Positions 16,277 through 23,640 of a stretch of DNA of 49,068 nucleotides are shown in pieces (the stretch's first letter is position 1; each line of letters opens with the position of its first letter). The position numbers and the translations under genes were made by a program. Location: the IMG/VR virus record IMGVR_UViG_3300046170_000210, positions 1 to 49,068 of that record; one strand, written 5' to 3'. Origin of the DNA: a virus. The notes under the pieces were generated by a model. It worked only from the letters and a program-made list of their open reading frames with translations. It was not told the origin of the DNA and did no database searches.

Positions 16277-16964
16277 TGTTCTCCAACCATTCACGTGTCA
16301 TAGGAGTTGGTTCATAATCCAACCACATTGTTCCTGCTGCACAACTCTCAAGTGCCTTCAATGTCATTCCTTCAGTCTTACCTGCCCATGTTGCTTCCTT
16401 CTCCCACGGAATTGCACCTGGTTGCAATACATATGTCCGCTTCACCATCTCTTGCCACAACATTGGCACGTCATCTTCAGGCATAATGATAGCAATCATA
16501 CTATTATCAATCGTACCTGCCATACAATCCTGCGCTGCATGCCATCCTTCATGACGCATGACACTCATGAGTGTATTAGGACGACCCATAAATGCCTTGT
16601 TCAAGAAGAAGTTATTACTCACAGTATGATAGACACCACGATGTCCTACAGGGAAATACTTCTCATCCGCAAGATATACTCTGACACCAACTTGATTCAA
16701 TGCTACAAGCATATGATTGAATTCATTGGCAACAGGATAGAAAGAATCTGTGTTGTCATACTGAGAAGAAACATCCAACAGAGAGGACACTTCAGTTACA
16801 TCATCAGTACACTCCTGAAGAAGCATACATCCCATGGAATGGTTGGAATAGTAATCATCATCTGTAAGAGGATCTGCAATTGCAGGAGTGCCCACATTGG
16901 CAGCAAGTGCTACTACAGTACCAACAACAGCATTAATCAGTTTAGTTTGAAAGGGCATAACCAT
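16260..16964 (-). CDS. Secreted or periplasmic HExxH metallopeptidase-like protein
   Basis: The 234-residue protein has an N-terminal signal-like segment (KLINAVVGTVVALAAN, then AIA-DP as a cleavage site near residue 30) and a zinc-binding HEGWH at residues 138-142, with Glu188/Glu190 in PWEKEATW as candidate third ligands. This is the gluzincin-type arrangement. Several Cys occur in the predicted exported part. It might act on the host envelope or periplasmic proteins, but no substrate is suggested by neighbours. Confidence 0.65.
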   Translation of the reverse strand: MVMPFQTKLINAVVGTVVALAANVGTPAIADPLTDDDYYSNHSMGCMLLQECTDDVTEVSSLLDVSSQYDNTDSFYPVANEFNHMLVALNQVGVRVYLADEKYFPVGHRGVYHTVSNNFFLNKAFMGRPNTLMSVMRHEGWHAAQDCMAGTIDNSMIAIIMPEDDVPMLWQEMVKRTYVLQPGAIPWEKEATWAGKTEGMTLKALESCAAGTMWLDYEPTPMTREWLENNGFIK

Positions 16965-17128
16965 GTGTCATAATCAGTTTGTTCAATTCTACCATCATTA
17001 TATAAAATGTCAAGGAACTTACTCCAATACTCTTGCTTTGCAGGTATGTTACCACGTAGTTCGGGATGCCATACCTTAAGCATCTTTCGGCAGATCCATA
17101 CTGCCTCCTTCTTTGTTAGGTATTCCAT
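16937..17128 (-). CDS. Small conserved protein (MEYLTKKEA family)
   Basis: 63 residues, MEYLTKKEAVWICRKMLKVW, then WSKFLDILYNDGRIEQTDYD and a WLCPF end. The last part (LYxDGxIxxxQYxxWxxPF) is a pattern I recall in small cyanophage proteins. Overlaps the peptidase start by 28 bases. Confidence 0.65.
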   Translation of the reverse strand: MEYLTKKEAVWICRKMLKVWHPELRGNIPAKQEYWSKFLDILYNDGRIEQTDYDTWLCPFKLN

Positions 17129-17273
17129 AGTTGTGAATAAAATAGAGAAAACTTTTGAGTGAACGTTTGATACCCAAACTCTGTTTAATCTCCAACCAAT
17201 CTTGATACTCTTGTTCTAGAGTATCAATCAGGGGAATCTTCGCTACAAAGGGCTTTGATTTTGTTGATGTCAT
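17076..17273 (-). CDS. Small hypothetical protein
   Basis: 65 residues, helical (LEQEYQDWLEIKQSLGIKRS); overlaps the next gene by 53 bases. No family recognised. Confidence 0.5.
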   Translation of the reverse strand: MTSTKSKPFVAKIPLIDTLEQEYQDWLEIKQSLGIKRSLKSFLYFIHNYGIPNKEGGSMDLPKDA

Positions 17274-17358
17274 ACAGAATCTTCTCTGCTAGCGCGTGAT
17301 CTTTCTTGTTTTCCGCTTCCATGTACAACAGTATCAATTCCTTGATTTGTTCATCCAT
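17224..17358 (-). CDS. 44-residue coiled-coil-like protein
   Basis: MDEQIKELILLYMEAENKKD, then HALAEKILYDINKIK; overlaps its neighbours on both sides and has no clear ribosome binding site, so it may depend on coupling. Tentative. Confidence 0.45.
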   Translation of the reverse strand: MDEQIKELILLYMEAENKKDHALAEKILYDINKIKALCSEDSPD

Positions 17359-17578
17359 GTTGGAGCGATTTGTAGAGTTCTGCGAGCTCATCTTCGTTGT
17401 AAAACAAAGTTTGCTCGTTTATGTAGCCCTCTGGATCCATCCATTCAAACCACTCATCTGCAAAATGCAGTGCATCATCAACACGATCATCTGCAATTAG
17501 TTCACGAAAGCGAGTCATCATCCATTCACAAATGTCATCGCGTTGTTCGGATATCCGAAGAGCATCAACGTTATTCAT
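17351..17578 (-). CDS. Acidic hypothetical protein
   Basis: 75 residues with many Asp/Glu/Trp (DDALHFADEWFEWMDPEGYI). ATGA-coupled to the upstream gene. Strongly acidic; could be a protein-interaction or DNA-mimic-type early protein, but there is no direct evidence. Confidence 0.6.
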   Translation of the reverse strand: MNNVDALRISEQRDDICEWMMTRFRELIADDRVDDALHFADEWFEWMDPEGYINEQTLFYNEDELAELYKSLQHG

Positions 17579-17868
17579 AGTTTGATAAGAGTCAGTTTGT
17601 TGTTGAGGTGATCGTAAGAGACAAATTTAACGTCTTTAGGCAAAGATTGCATCAATGCCTTGGTAAATTCAAGAGTGTAATGACCATGATAACGCCAGAA
17701 GCGTCTGTATTCGTCTGTGAGGGGTTCTGCAGTGGTTGTGACAGGTACACTGTACTCACCTCTGCTATAATGCGTTGGAAGCGGTTTTAAGAGGGTCTTG
17801 ATATCTGCTACAATTAATGGAGCAGCATGTTGGGGTTTCGTCTTAGTATATCGGGACAAGTAAATCAT
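17575..17868 (-). CDS. Hypothetical protein
   Basis: 97 residues starting MIYLSRYTKTKPQHAAPLIV; mixed alpha/beta pattern with a YRRFWRYHGHYTLEF segment. Joined to the upstream and downstream genes by ATGA overlaps. No family recognised. Confidence 0.6.
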   Translation of the reverse strand: MIYLSRYTKTKPQHAAPLIVADIKTLLKPLPTHYSRGEYSVPVTTTAEPLTDEYRRFWRYHGHYTLEFTKALMQSLPKDVKFVSYDHLNNKLTLIKL

Positions 17869-18095
17869 TTGACGAAGACCTCCTGAAGTTGTTCTTGAGA
17901 TAGTTGTTGTGCTTGTTTGAGTAGATTACACATGTGTGCAACATACTCAACATCCTCTTCATCTGGACTGAATTCATAAGAACCAGACCAATCCACGCTG
18001 CCGTCATCATTAACAGCAGCACCAAACATATAACCGTCATCTTCAATGGCAAATGCATTACCATCAGCAACGAGATAGAACAGGGGAGCAGACAT
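17865..18095 (-). CDS. Acidic early protein, first in its operon
   Basis: 76 residues, MSAPLFYLVADGNAFAIEDD, with an acidic middle (SPDEEDVEYVAHM) and helical end. It is the first gene after an excellent promoter and heads a run of overlapping small genes that continues to the AbrB-like gene. Confidence 0.6.
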   Translation of the reverse strand: MSAPLFYLVADGNAFAIEDDGYMFGAAVNDDGSVDWSGSYEFSPDEEDVEYVAHMCNLLKQAQQLSQEQLQEVFVK

Positions 18096-18117
18096 GAGAT
18101 AAGATCGGATGAACTAC

Positions 18118-18146
18118 AGTATACTATGTATGAAGTGGGATGTCAA
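18118..18146 (-). promoter_or_regulatory. Strong sigma70-type promoter
   Basis: Minus-strand TTGACA, 17-base spacer, TATACT; drives the 18095 to 15992 run of overlapping genes. Confidence 0.75.
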
Positions 18147-18601
18147 CCGGTGTAACCAGCATTGCGATAGAGGTAACCACCGGCCCAGTCAGCGTTTTCA
18201 AGCATAAACTCACGCTCTTTGATGATCAACATGTTGAAACGAACACCTTTGGCAGGTGATTTGATAGATGCTGGTTTGTATACTTCACCTGTCTTCTTAT
18301 CAACAAATGCGTGAACAGAGCGATTACCACCATCAGTAGTCATCATCACCTTGTGATACTTGCGACCAGTGTCCACAGTGAACTGATATGCGCCAATGTT
18401 ATTCTTCAGGTCCGCAATCTTCTGCTCATGATACTCTCGGTTCACGGAAGATGCCATGAAAAACTCTTGGCGACGAATGCTCTCATTCACGAAGTTCTGC
18501 TCAAGTGCTTGACACAGCGCGAATGTATGACCTAAGATCGCTTGTGCGATGTCGTTACGTGCCTCAGCAGATGCAGCGTAGTCAGCGAAGGTGGTGGTCA
18601 C
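18143..18601 (-). CDS. Conserved cyanophage-like protein (GGNRSVHAFVDKKTGEVYKP)
   Basis: The 152-residue protein starts at GTG with AAGGA nine bases upstream. The N-terminal half is helical; the C-terminal half contains TTDGGNRSVHAFVDKKTGE, then VYKPASIKSPAKGVRFN, a motif I recall in many T4-like cyanophage proteins of unknown function. It has its own TATACT -10. Confidence 0.75.
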   Translation of the reverse strand: MTTTFADYAASAEARNDIAQAILGHTFALCQALEQNFVNESIRRQEFFMASSVNREYHEQKIADLKNNIGAYQFTVDTGRKYHKVMMTTDGGNRSVHAFVDKKTGEVYKPASIKSPAKGVRFNMLIIKEREFMLENADWAGGYLYRNAGYTG

Positions 18602-18628
18602 AGTGGTGGTTTCCTTTGGTATGAATAT

Positions 18629-18634
18629 AGTATA
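18629..18634 (-). promoter_or_regulatory. Early promoter -10 element
   Basis: Minus-strand TATACT about 28 bases upstream of the GTG at 18601. Confidence 0.45.
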
Positions 18635-18641
18635 GGCTGGA

Positions 18642-18776
18642 TCAGAGCAGATCCAATGCCTCTTGTGACAGTTCTTCAGTTGGCATGTCCTTGTTAAAGT
18701 CCATGTTCATGTCATCATTGATCTCGTCAATTTGCTCTAGGAGCCAACGATCAAGCATTACTTCGGAAATAGACAT
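18642..18776 (-). CDS. 44-residue acidic protein
   Basis: MSISEVMLDRWLLEQIDEIN, then many Asp/Met/Glu. Start overlaps the upstream stop (TAATG). No family recognised. Confidence 0.55.
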   Translation of the reverse strand: MSISEVMLDRWLLEQIDEINDDMNMDFNKDMPTEELSQEALDLL

Positions 18777-18919
18777 TAGTTAAAATTAATAGTTAGTTGT
18801 TCAAATTCAAGATGATCACAACATGTGTCATCATCATGTAGATCAATCATGTCAGTGTCAACATGACTGAATAGTTTATCAAATAGGTCGTTAACGAACT
18901 CTTTGGATTGTGGAGTCAT
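18776..18919 (-). CDS. 47-residue acidic protein
   Basis: MTPQSKEFVNDLFDKLFSHV, then DLHDDDTCCDHLEFEQ with a Cys/His cluster. Overlaps the upstream membrane-protein gene by 29 bases. No family recognised. Confidence 0.55.
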   Translation of the reverse strand: MTPQSKEFVNDLFDKLFSHVDTDMIDLHDDDTCCDHLEFEQLTINFN

Positions 18920-19022
18920 AGTAGTTCATCATTTTGGAATCACGCTCTGCTAAGAATAGCAGGTAGCATGTGAGAGCGACAACAGTAAAGATGCCACCTA
19001 AGAGATACTGAGTGATTCTCAT
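18891..19022 (-). CDS. 43-residue single-span membrane protein
   Basis: MRITQYLLGGIFTVVALTCY continues LLFLAER: one hydrophobic segment of about 20 residues followed by a charged tail. ATG overlaps the upstream stop. Function unknown. Confidence 0.6.
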   Translation of the reverse strand: MRITQYLLGGIFTVVALTCYLLFLAERDSKMMNYYDSTIQRVR

Positions 19023-19180
19023 CAGTTGTTCTCACCAAACATTTCGTTGAATAAGTTGCGACCATCGTAGTCCATGTTACGCTCACGATTGGCATATGCT
19101 TCCATACGTTGGCGAGCAGTGTGCTTATCAACACTGTAAGGCAAGTAGAGCATTGTACCGTTGGGGAGTTGCTGGAGCAT
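19022..19180 (-). CDS. 52-residue hypothetical protein
   Basis: MLQQLPNGTMLYLPYSVDKH, then ARQRMEAYANRERNMDYD. First gene after a TATAAT element, with a leader ending CAACCAACACC before ATG and no ribosome binding site. No known family. Confidence 0.6.
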   Translation of the reverse strand: MLQQLPNGTMLYLPYSVDKHTARQRMEAYANRERNMDYDGRNLFNEMFGENN

Positions 19181-19202
19181 GGTGTTGGTTGCTTATGTGC
19201 TT

Positions 19203-19208
19203 ATTATA
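19203..19208 (-). promoter_or_regulatory. Early promoter -10 element
   Basis: Minus-strand CCTATAATAAG, 22 bases upstream of the ATG at 19180. Confidence 0.5.
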
Positions 19209-19211
19209 GGG

Positions 19212-19376
19212 TCATTCCTCCACCTGTAGCGCGTACCTGTGCCACTTCTCTAAGTGGTCATACAGAAACGCATCATCAACATGCTTATGGTATACATGGT
19301 CTTTAGGATACTTCATCATCATATCCATTACAAATTTCATTTGTTCCGCAGTGAACGGAACTCTTACAATAGTCAT
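19212..19376 (-). CDS. 54-residue hypothetical protein
   Basis: MTIVRVPFTAEQMKFVMDMM, then DHLEKWHRYALQ. GGAGA precedes the ATG, which overlaps the upstream stop. No known family. Confidence 0.55.
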   Translation of the reverse strand: MTIVRVPFTAEQMKFVMDMMMKYPKDHVYHKHVDDAFLYDHLEKWHRYALQVEE

Positions 19377-19534
19377 TCTCCTAATACGGGGATAACATCT
19401 ACAGTACTCACATTAGGATCTTCTTGAATGTTCTTCACCAAATGTAGTACATCAGCATCATTAAACAAGACAACAGATTGCCTACTGCTACATCCTTTCT
19501 GCTTACGCTTCCACCATTCAACACGGTATTTCAC
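19373..19534 (-). CDS. 53-residue small protein
   Basis: GTG start overlapping the upstream TGA, with AGGA upstream. MKYRVEWWKRKQKGCSSRQS, then VVLFNDADVLHLVKNIQED: a beta-beta-alpha-beta layout similar to other small cyanophage proteins. Function unknown. Confidence 0.6.
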   Translation of the reverse strand: MKYRVEWWKRKQKGCSSRQSVVLFNDADVLHLVKNIQEDPNVSTVDVIPVLGE

Positions 19535-19869
19535 AATGAAGATCCTCGCTGGAATTTAGTAACGTCACCAAGAGTAATATGAGCAGCATAACCATATGAT
19601 GTGCTACCATCATCATTGTACACAGGATCCTCTTGCTTAATATCTTTTCTATAATATGCATCAGTATCAAAATCCTGATCAACTGACATCAAGCACCTCA
19701 ACTCTTCTGCACGATTTGCTACTCTACCATGTATATCAATCACATCCTGGATACAAGATATAATCTCTTCATACGCTTGTCGTGCTGATACTTTATCATC
19801 TTGGAGATAATCATCAATCGCATCTTGCATACGAAATTTGCGTTGGTGCTCATAAGATCCTTCTTGCAT
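19531..19869 (-). CDS. Hypothetical protein, 112 aa
   Basis: Preferred ATG 19869 (MQEGSYEHQRKFRMQDAIDD), in a TAATG overlap with the previous gene. Helical N-terminal half; the C-terminus has DDGSTSYGYAAHITLGDVTK. No family recognised. Confidence 0.6.
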   Translation of the reverse strand: MQEGSYEHQRKFRMQDAIDDYLQDDKVSARQAYEEIISCIQDVIDIHGRVANRAEELRCLMSVDQDFDTDAYYRKDIKQEDPVYNDDGSTSYGYAAHITLGDVTKFQRGSSL

Positions 19870-20060
19870 TAGTTGAACTCCTGTTGACGACGTTGTTGTA
19901 GGTATTGAAGAATGTCTTGTCTCCACTCCATTAGTTCATTGAAACATTCTTGATTGTGAGCACATGACCGAAGTCTATTGTCAGGCTTCAATACACTCTC
20001 GTAAAACAAACCGAATGCATCCTTACGCTTTTGCTGCTTCAAATCATAATACTCAGACAT
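19869..20060 (-). CDS. Small basic helical protein
   Basis: 63 residues, MSEYYDLKQQKRKDAFGLFY, ending in a Gln/Arg-rich helix (LQQRRQQEFN). First gene after a TATAAT element. No known family. Confidence 0.55.
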   Translation of the reverse strand: MSEYYDLKQQKRKDAFGLFYESVLKPDNRLRSCAHNQECFNELMEWRQDILQYLQQRRQQEFN

Positions 20061-20081
20061 AGTGCCCCTAGAACTGGTGTA

Positions 20082-20087
20082 ATTATA
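20082..20087 (-). promoter_or_regulatory. Early promoter -10 element
   Basis: Minus-strand TGCTATAATTACACC, between the 20095 stop and the 20060 start. Confidence 0.5.
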
Positions 20088-20094
20088 GCATACT

Positions 20095-20415
20095 TTAACT
20101 TAAAAAGTTAAGTATTGTTGGTGTAAGTGGTTTAAGTATCTGCATAGCAGTATAAACTCCAGTATCATTTATATCTACTTCAGCACCTACCTTATTTGAG
20201 TTGATGGGGGCATGGTAAGTGTGCGTAGTGCTTCTCTTCGTTCGCTTGAACTTGACGAATCCCCAGATGGTACGAATAGGACTATCAGTAGTATAAGCAT
20301 AACTTTGAGTGTTACAAAGCCATACAGCAACCACATTACGTTTGAAATCCTTACATTCATAGTAATAGTGCTCGGGTGCTTTATGTGGAAAATCTGAGGG
20401 TAGTTCTATCATCAA
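20095..20415 (-). CDS. Hypothetical protein, 106 aa
   Basis: MMIELPSDFPHKAPEHYYYE, then CNTQSYAYTTDSPIRTIWGF and FKRTKRSTTHTYHAPIN; beta-rich, basic centre. ATGA-type overlap with the upstream gene. No family recognised. Confidence 0.6.
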   Translation of the reverse strand: MMIELPSDFPHKAPEHYYYECKDFKRNVVAVWLCNTQSYAYTTDSPIRTIWGFVKFKRTKRSTTHTYHAPINSNKVGAEVDINDTGVYTAMQILKPLTPTILNFLS

Positions 20416-20657
20416 CCTACTGCCATTGGACGATACTCTGAGCGAGGCATTTGCTCAAGATGGTAATCAGTGACGAAAGAACCGTTACCGATACGCTCAT
20501 TCCACTCGTTACGTGCTGTTAGCATAGTCACGGTGCTGTAGGACTTGAGACCGTTAGAACGCCAGGTGACACGCTTCTGGAAACGCTTAACACCCTCGTC
20601 AGCGATGAATGCCTCAGGAAAGAAGTCAACGACGGTGACGTTAGTGGTGAGTTGCAT
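20412..20657 (-). CDS. Hypothetical protein, 81 aa
   Basis: MQLTTNVTVVDFFPEAFIAD, then FQKRVTWRSNGLKSYSTVTM. The leader ends AATCCCACCAC before the ATG, without a ribosome binding site. No family recognised. Confidence 0.6.
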   Translation of the reverse strand: MQLTTNVTVVDFFPEAFIADEGVKRFQKRVTWRSNGLKSYSTVTMLTARNEWNERIGNGSFVTDYHLEQMPRSEYRPMAVG

Positions 20658-20776
20658 GTGGTGGGATTGAAAATGGGTTGTGAAGGCGGCAGATGTTTGT
20701 CTCTGCTCTTACGTGTCTTGCCTCCACTCATCTAATATACACGGTTATGGGGTGCTGTGCTGGTTTGGTGGACAGT

Positions 20777-21385
20777 TCAGCAACTGTCATAAAGCAATGA
20801 GTTTTTGGTAGAGAATGGATGGCATATTTTATACTGTCCCTTGACGTGACTCTTACCAATAAGATCTTTATTGATATAGTGTACAGTCAATGATGGATGA
20901 TCAATCCAATCTGTATATGTCCATGATGCAGATCGTACATATTGATTGCCTCCTTCTTCACATTTCTTTCTTATTTGTGAATCAAGTTTATGTGCTACAG
21001 CATCAATAGTAAACTCTACAACGTAATGTAGTATGCCATGAACAAACAACCCATGAATAATAGGAAGATTGACGTTAGTGTCCTTAACATATCTTGCTCT
21101 AGTATAATCGTTGAAGCACCCGCTACCATTGGTAGTCTTATTAGTATAGTTCTTTGGTTTAATCTCTTTCTCTATGTTAGTCCCGATTTGAATTGCATCT
21201 CTGCCAAGCTTACCAGGAAGAGGGTTACATCCAGCAACACGAGCAACAATATGCTCACGCAAAGTGGAGCTATTGGAGTCGTTGATGTAGACTTCATACA
21301 ATTCCTCAAAAAGATCACATTCTGTTTGTGTAGGATGACCTAGTGCTCGGTCAGTTGCAAGTGAAATTAATTGTTCGGAGAACAT
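20777..21385 (-). CDS. Putative PD-(D/E)xK nuclease
   Basis: The 202-residue form starts MFSEQLISLATDRALGHPTQ; the frame is open upstream only through the promoter. Residues 59-79 read KLGRDAIQIGTNIEKEIKPK plus N, giving Asp63, Glu74 and Lys76 in PD-(D/E)xK spacing, followed by NGSGCFNDYT. I recall a phage family with EIKPKN and a NGGGxFxDFT motif. The rest contains a long helix (VVEFTIDAVAHKLDSQIRKK). It may act in host DNA breakdown, phage DNA processing or defence. Confidence 0.55.
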   Translation of the reverse strand: MFSEQLISLATDRALGHPTQTECDLFEELYEVYINDSNSSTLREHIVARVAGCNPLPGKLGRDAIQIGTNIEKEIKPKNYTNKTTNGSGCFNDYTRARYVKDTNVNLPIIHGLFVHGILHYVVEFTIDAVAHKLDSQIRKKCEEGGNQYVRSASWTYTDWIDHPSLTVHYINKDLIGKSHVKGQYKICHPFSTKNSLLYDSC

Positions 21386-21407
21386 TAGATTGATGGACAA
21401 CTCACAT

Positions 21408-21436
21408 AGTATGGCACATGTATTTGAATATGTCAA
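21408..21436 (-). promoter_or_regulatory. Strong sigma70-type promoter
   Basis: Minus-strand TTGACA, 17-base spacer, CATACT, ahead of the nuclease-like gene. Confidence 0.7.
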
Positions 21437-21453
21437 GGTCACTGTGACAGTTA

Positions 21454-21681
21454 TTAATCGTCCACTGCATCAACCGACTCAATATCACACACTGGCACTT
21501 CATGCTCACCACCAATCATGTACCAGTGCATTAACTGTCCATGATATTCGGGATGTGCAACGTATTCTGTAGTATACTCACGTTCACCACAATACAACAA
21601 CTCACTCTCAGGAATACAATGCTCTTTCAACATTGCTTGCAGTTGCATATGCTGCAATTCTACTTTTGATGGTACTTTCAT
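21454..21681 (-). CDS. Hypothetical protein, 75 aa
   Basis: MKVPSKVELQHMQLQAMLKE, then a Tyr/His/Glu-rich segment (EYTTEYVAHPEYHGQLMHWY). ATGA overlap with the PKHD-type oxygenase suggests coupled expression. No family recognised. Confidence 0.6.
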   Translation of the reverse strand: MKVPSKVELQHMQLQAMLKEHCIPESELLYCGEREYTTEYVAHPEYHGQLMHWYMIGGEHEVPVCDIESVDAVDD

Positions 21682-22286
21682 TTAAATAATGGTCCCCACA
21701 CCCACGATACTAGTACATTTCTAACACCACTTGTAACTGGTTTTACTCTATGCTCCATAAGTGAAGGAAATATTAATATATCACCATAATCTAGATTGAT
21801 CTCTTTTGTATTAAGTTGACCAGCACGTACACTTGCAAACTCAAACTCCCCACCTTCATAATCTTCTTTATGACTGAGCATTAATGTCATTGATAATTTT
21901 CGTGTCATTAAATTGACTTTATCATCACTCATCATCATATCATTATGCCAATCAAAATGATCTTCTTCACTATCATATCTCAGATATTGAACGTTCTCAA
22001 AGAATGAGAGGTCAAATTGCCAAATATCAGTAGCAGGATTTACTTCATTAAATTGAGCGAAGACGAATTTCATAACATCGTCATTTTCAATGACTGACAT
22101 TTTACACTTTCTTCTATCAGAAAGATATGCAGACATATCTTCCTCAGGAGATGTTGATCCTGTTACTCGTGCGTCATTTAATTCTAAGTTAGAAGCATCT
22201 ATATTATTCTCTAGATCTTCCATTAATTGTTTAGGTATGGTAGTTCTTCTAAAACTAAAGAACTGACTATTATATTGTAAACTCAT
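21678..22286 (-). CDS. PKHD-type 2OG-Fe(II) hydroxylase
   Basis: 202 residues. Iron ligands are visible in DHFDWHNDMMM (HxD) and FPSLMEHRVKPVTSGVRNVL (distal His, then Arg for 2OG). Segments LSMTLMLSHKEDYEGGEFEF and LDYGDILIFPS are the classic PiuC/PKHD core. Transcribed from a double TATAAT and coupled to the 21681 gene. Phage PKHD hydroxylases are common in cyanophages; substrate unknown. Confidence 0.85.
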   Translation of the reverse strand: MSLQYNSQFFSFRRTTIPKQLMEDLENNIDASNLELNDARVTGSTSPEEDMSAYLSDRRKCKMSVIENDDVMKFVFAQFNEVNPATDIWQFDLSFFENVQYLRYDSEEDHFDWHNDMMMSDDKVNLMTRKLSMTLMLSHKEDYEGGEFEFASVRAGQLNTKEINLDYGDILIFPSLMEHRVKPVTSGVRNVLVSWVWGPLFK

Positions 22287-22303
22287 TTCATATCAGAATG
22301 TAA

Positions 22304-22314
22304 TTATATTATAT
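22304..22314 (-). promoter_or_regulatory. Promoter, overlapping TATAAT repeats
   Basis: Minus-strand TATAATATAAT, about 20 bases upstream of the PKHD-type gene and touching the stop of the upstream gene. Confidence 0.5.
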
Positions 22315-22670
22315 CATGAAGCAGCAACTTTATTTGTATATGGAATAGATCCTGCTGGTGTTACTACATATGCTTCAACAAAGTAATCAGAATCCTCTAA
22401 CTCTTTTAGTAAGGGGAACCAATTACGTGCAGTATCAATAGCAACTGTTTGTGTGTCAAATTTGTAGAATGTTAATGTATTTGAGAATATCTCTTGTACT
22501 TCATCCTCGTCAATGATATCATCATCATAGAATGCTAGAATTTCTTGCTGTTTCTCTGATGAAAGATAACACCAGTTGGTATTATCAATGACTAGAATGT
22601 ATTTGTTTTCTGCTTTTGCATAGTACGAGACCAATTCATATAGTCTCTCTGGATTCATTGATACTAACAT
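22314..22670 (-). CDS. Hypothetical protein at end of tail-fibre module
   Basis: 118 residues, MLVSMNPERLYELVSYYAKA, with an acidic centre (FYDDDIIDEDEVQEIF). The ATG overlaps the upstream stop (TAATG). It probably belongs to the late fibre operon; perhaps an assembly helper. No family recognised. Confidence 0.65.
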   Translation of the reverse strand: MLVSMNPERLYELVSYYAKAENKYILVIDNTNWCYLSSEKQQEILAFYDDDIIDEDEVQEIFSNTLTFYKFDTQTVAIDTARNWFPLLKELEDSDYFVEAYVVTPAGSIPYTNKVAAS

Positions 22671-23608
22671 TAGATCTCTCCGTTTTCAATTCTTGTTATC
22701 AAAGCTCTTATGTACGCTTCTGGGTCCTCTGCAGGATGAGATACTCTTACAGCATCTACACTATCTGATCTCATTCCATTCTCAGTCATTAAGTTTATAG
22801 TTTGATCTCTAAATTTTCTAACTGGTCTTACACCAGATAGTTTAGCATCTTCATCTAATATAGATTTCATTGTCACATAAATTGCCATCTTTTGTGCGAA
22901 ACTATTAACAGCAGGAGATGTTAGTTTCCAGAAATGATACTCACTAAACAAATATTCCTCGTCTACACCTTGAGTACCAAGTACTTCAACATTTAATGCC
23001 GGAATATCTAATGTTTTTCTATGTAAGTATTCTTTAGGAGTGATTGGAAAACATACATCGTATGGTAATTCTACCTGATTTTGATTAAACAATTCACGTA
23101 AATATGTTCTATATTTTTGATATAATACTTTTTCCTCTGCTGTTACTGGAGCATCTTCTACTTGAGTCCAATCAGATTCATCTAGTAAGAATTTTCTAAC
23201 TAACTTTACCTTGTCCCAGTTTAATGTAGCATCTGCTCTAAACTTTTGCTGAAGTGCTTTTTCATATTCTGCTTCACCAATTTCTTTATATTGGATAAAC
23301 TTCTCTGATATACTATTGAATAAATCTTCAACTGGTACGAAGTCAGTGATTGCTGCTGGATCAAACTCATAAGATACCCACTTACCATCTTTGGTTTTAA
23401 AGTTTCTTACATACTTATTTCTTTGCACCAAATAGGTTTTATCCTCTTTGTATACAAACAATTCCAGTCTATCCTTAGGAGTATCCCATGTAGGTGTGAT
23501 AATAGGAGCAATTTCTCTCTCCCAATAATCATCATTAATAGTTTTTGAAATACCTTTATAATTAATTGTCTTATTAAAGGCATTCAAAGTCAATAAAGAT
23601 TTTGACAT
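22670..23608 (-). CDS. Probable tail-fibre assembly chaperone
   Basis: 312 residues. The segment LDESDWTQVEDAPVTAEEKV, then LYQKYRTYLREL (about residues 140-178) matches the tail assembly chaperone repeat seen in many phages (DSDWTQ..DAP....YR..LR). The rest is unassigned. Its position directly after the fibre genes supports a role in fibre folding or assembly. A GATAAATA late promoter lies 25 bases upstream. Confidence 0.7.
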   Translation of the reverse strand: MSKSLLTLNAFNKTINYKGISKTINDDYWEREIAPIITPTWDTPKDRLELFVYKEDKTYLVQRNKYVRNFKTKDGKWVSYEFDPAAITDFVPVEDLFNSISEKFIQYKEIGEAEYEKALQQKFRADATLNWDKVKLVRKFLLDESDWTQVEDAPVTAEEKVLYQKYRTYLRELFNQNQVELPYDVCFPITPKEYLHRKTLDIPALNVEVLGTQGVDEEYLFSEYHFWKLTSPAVNSFAQKMAIYVTMKSILDEDAKLSGVRPVRKFRDQTINLMTENGMRSDSVDAVRVSHPAEDPEAYIRALITRIENGEI

Positions 23609-23632
23609 TTGGATAATCTTAAGTGCATGAAG

Positions 23633-23640
23633 TATTTATC
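23633..23640 (-). promoter_or_regulatory. T4-type late promoter
   Basis: Minus-strand GATAAATA at the end of the 1,830-residue fibre gene, directly before the chaperone-like gene; the same octamer as at 7983. Confidence 0.55.

Noticed and set aside
15802-16290. A continuous 162-residue frame over the AbrB-like gene
   Set aside because: Its first 100 residues are a Ser/Thr/Lys-rich shadow of the clear AbrB-like frame; only the last part looks like a protein.
17843-18070. Met/Leu-rich frame resembling a membrane protein
   Set aside because: It is the alternative frame of the acidic 17865-18095 gene, which has a clear ATG after a consensus promoter.
18940-19134. 64-residue frame with hydrophobic start
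   Set aside because: It overlaps the 19022-19180 and 18891-19022 genes, which have better starts and coupling.
20528-20731. Small frame starting MSGGKTRKSRDKHLPPSQ
   Set aside because: Most of it lies out of frame inside the 20412-20657 gene and is Ser/Pro/Thr-rich in the way of shadow frames.
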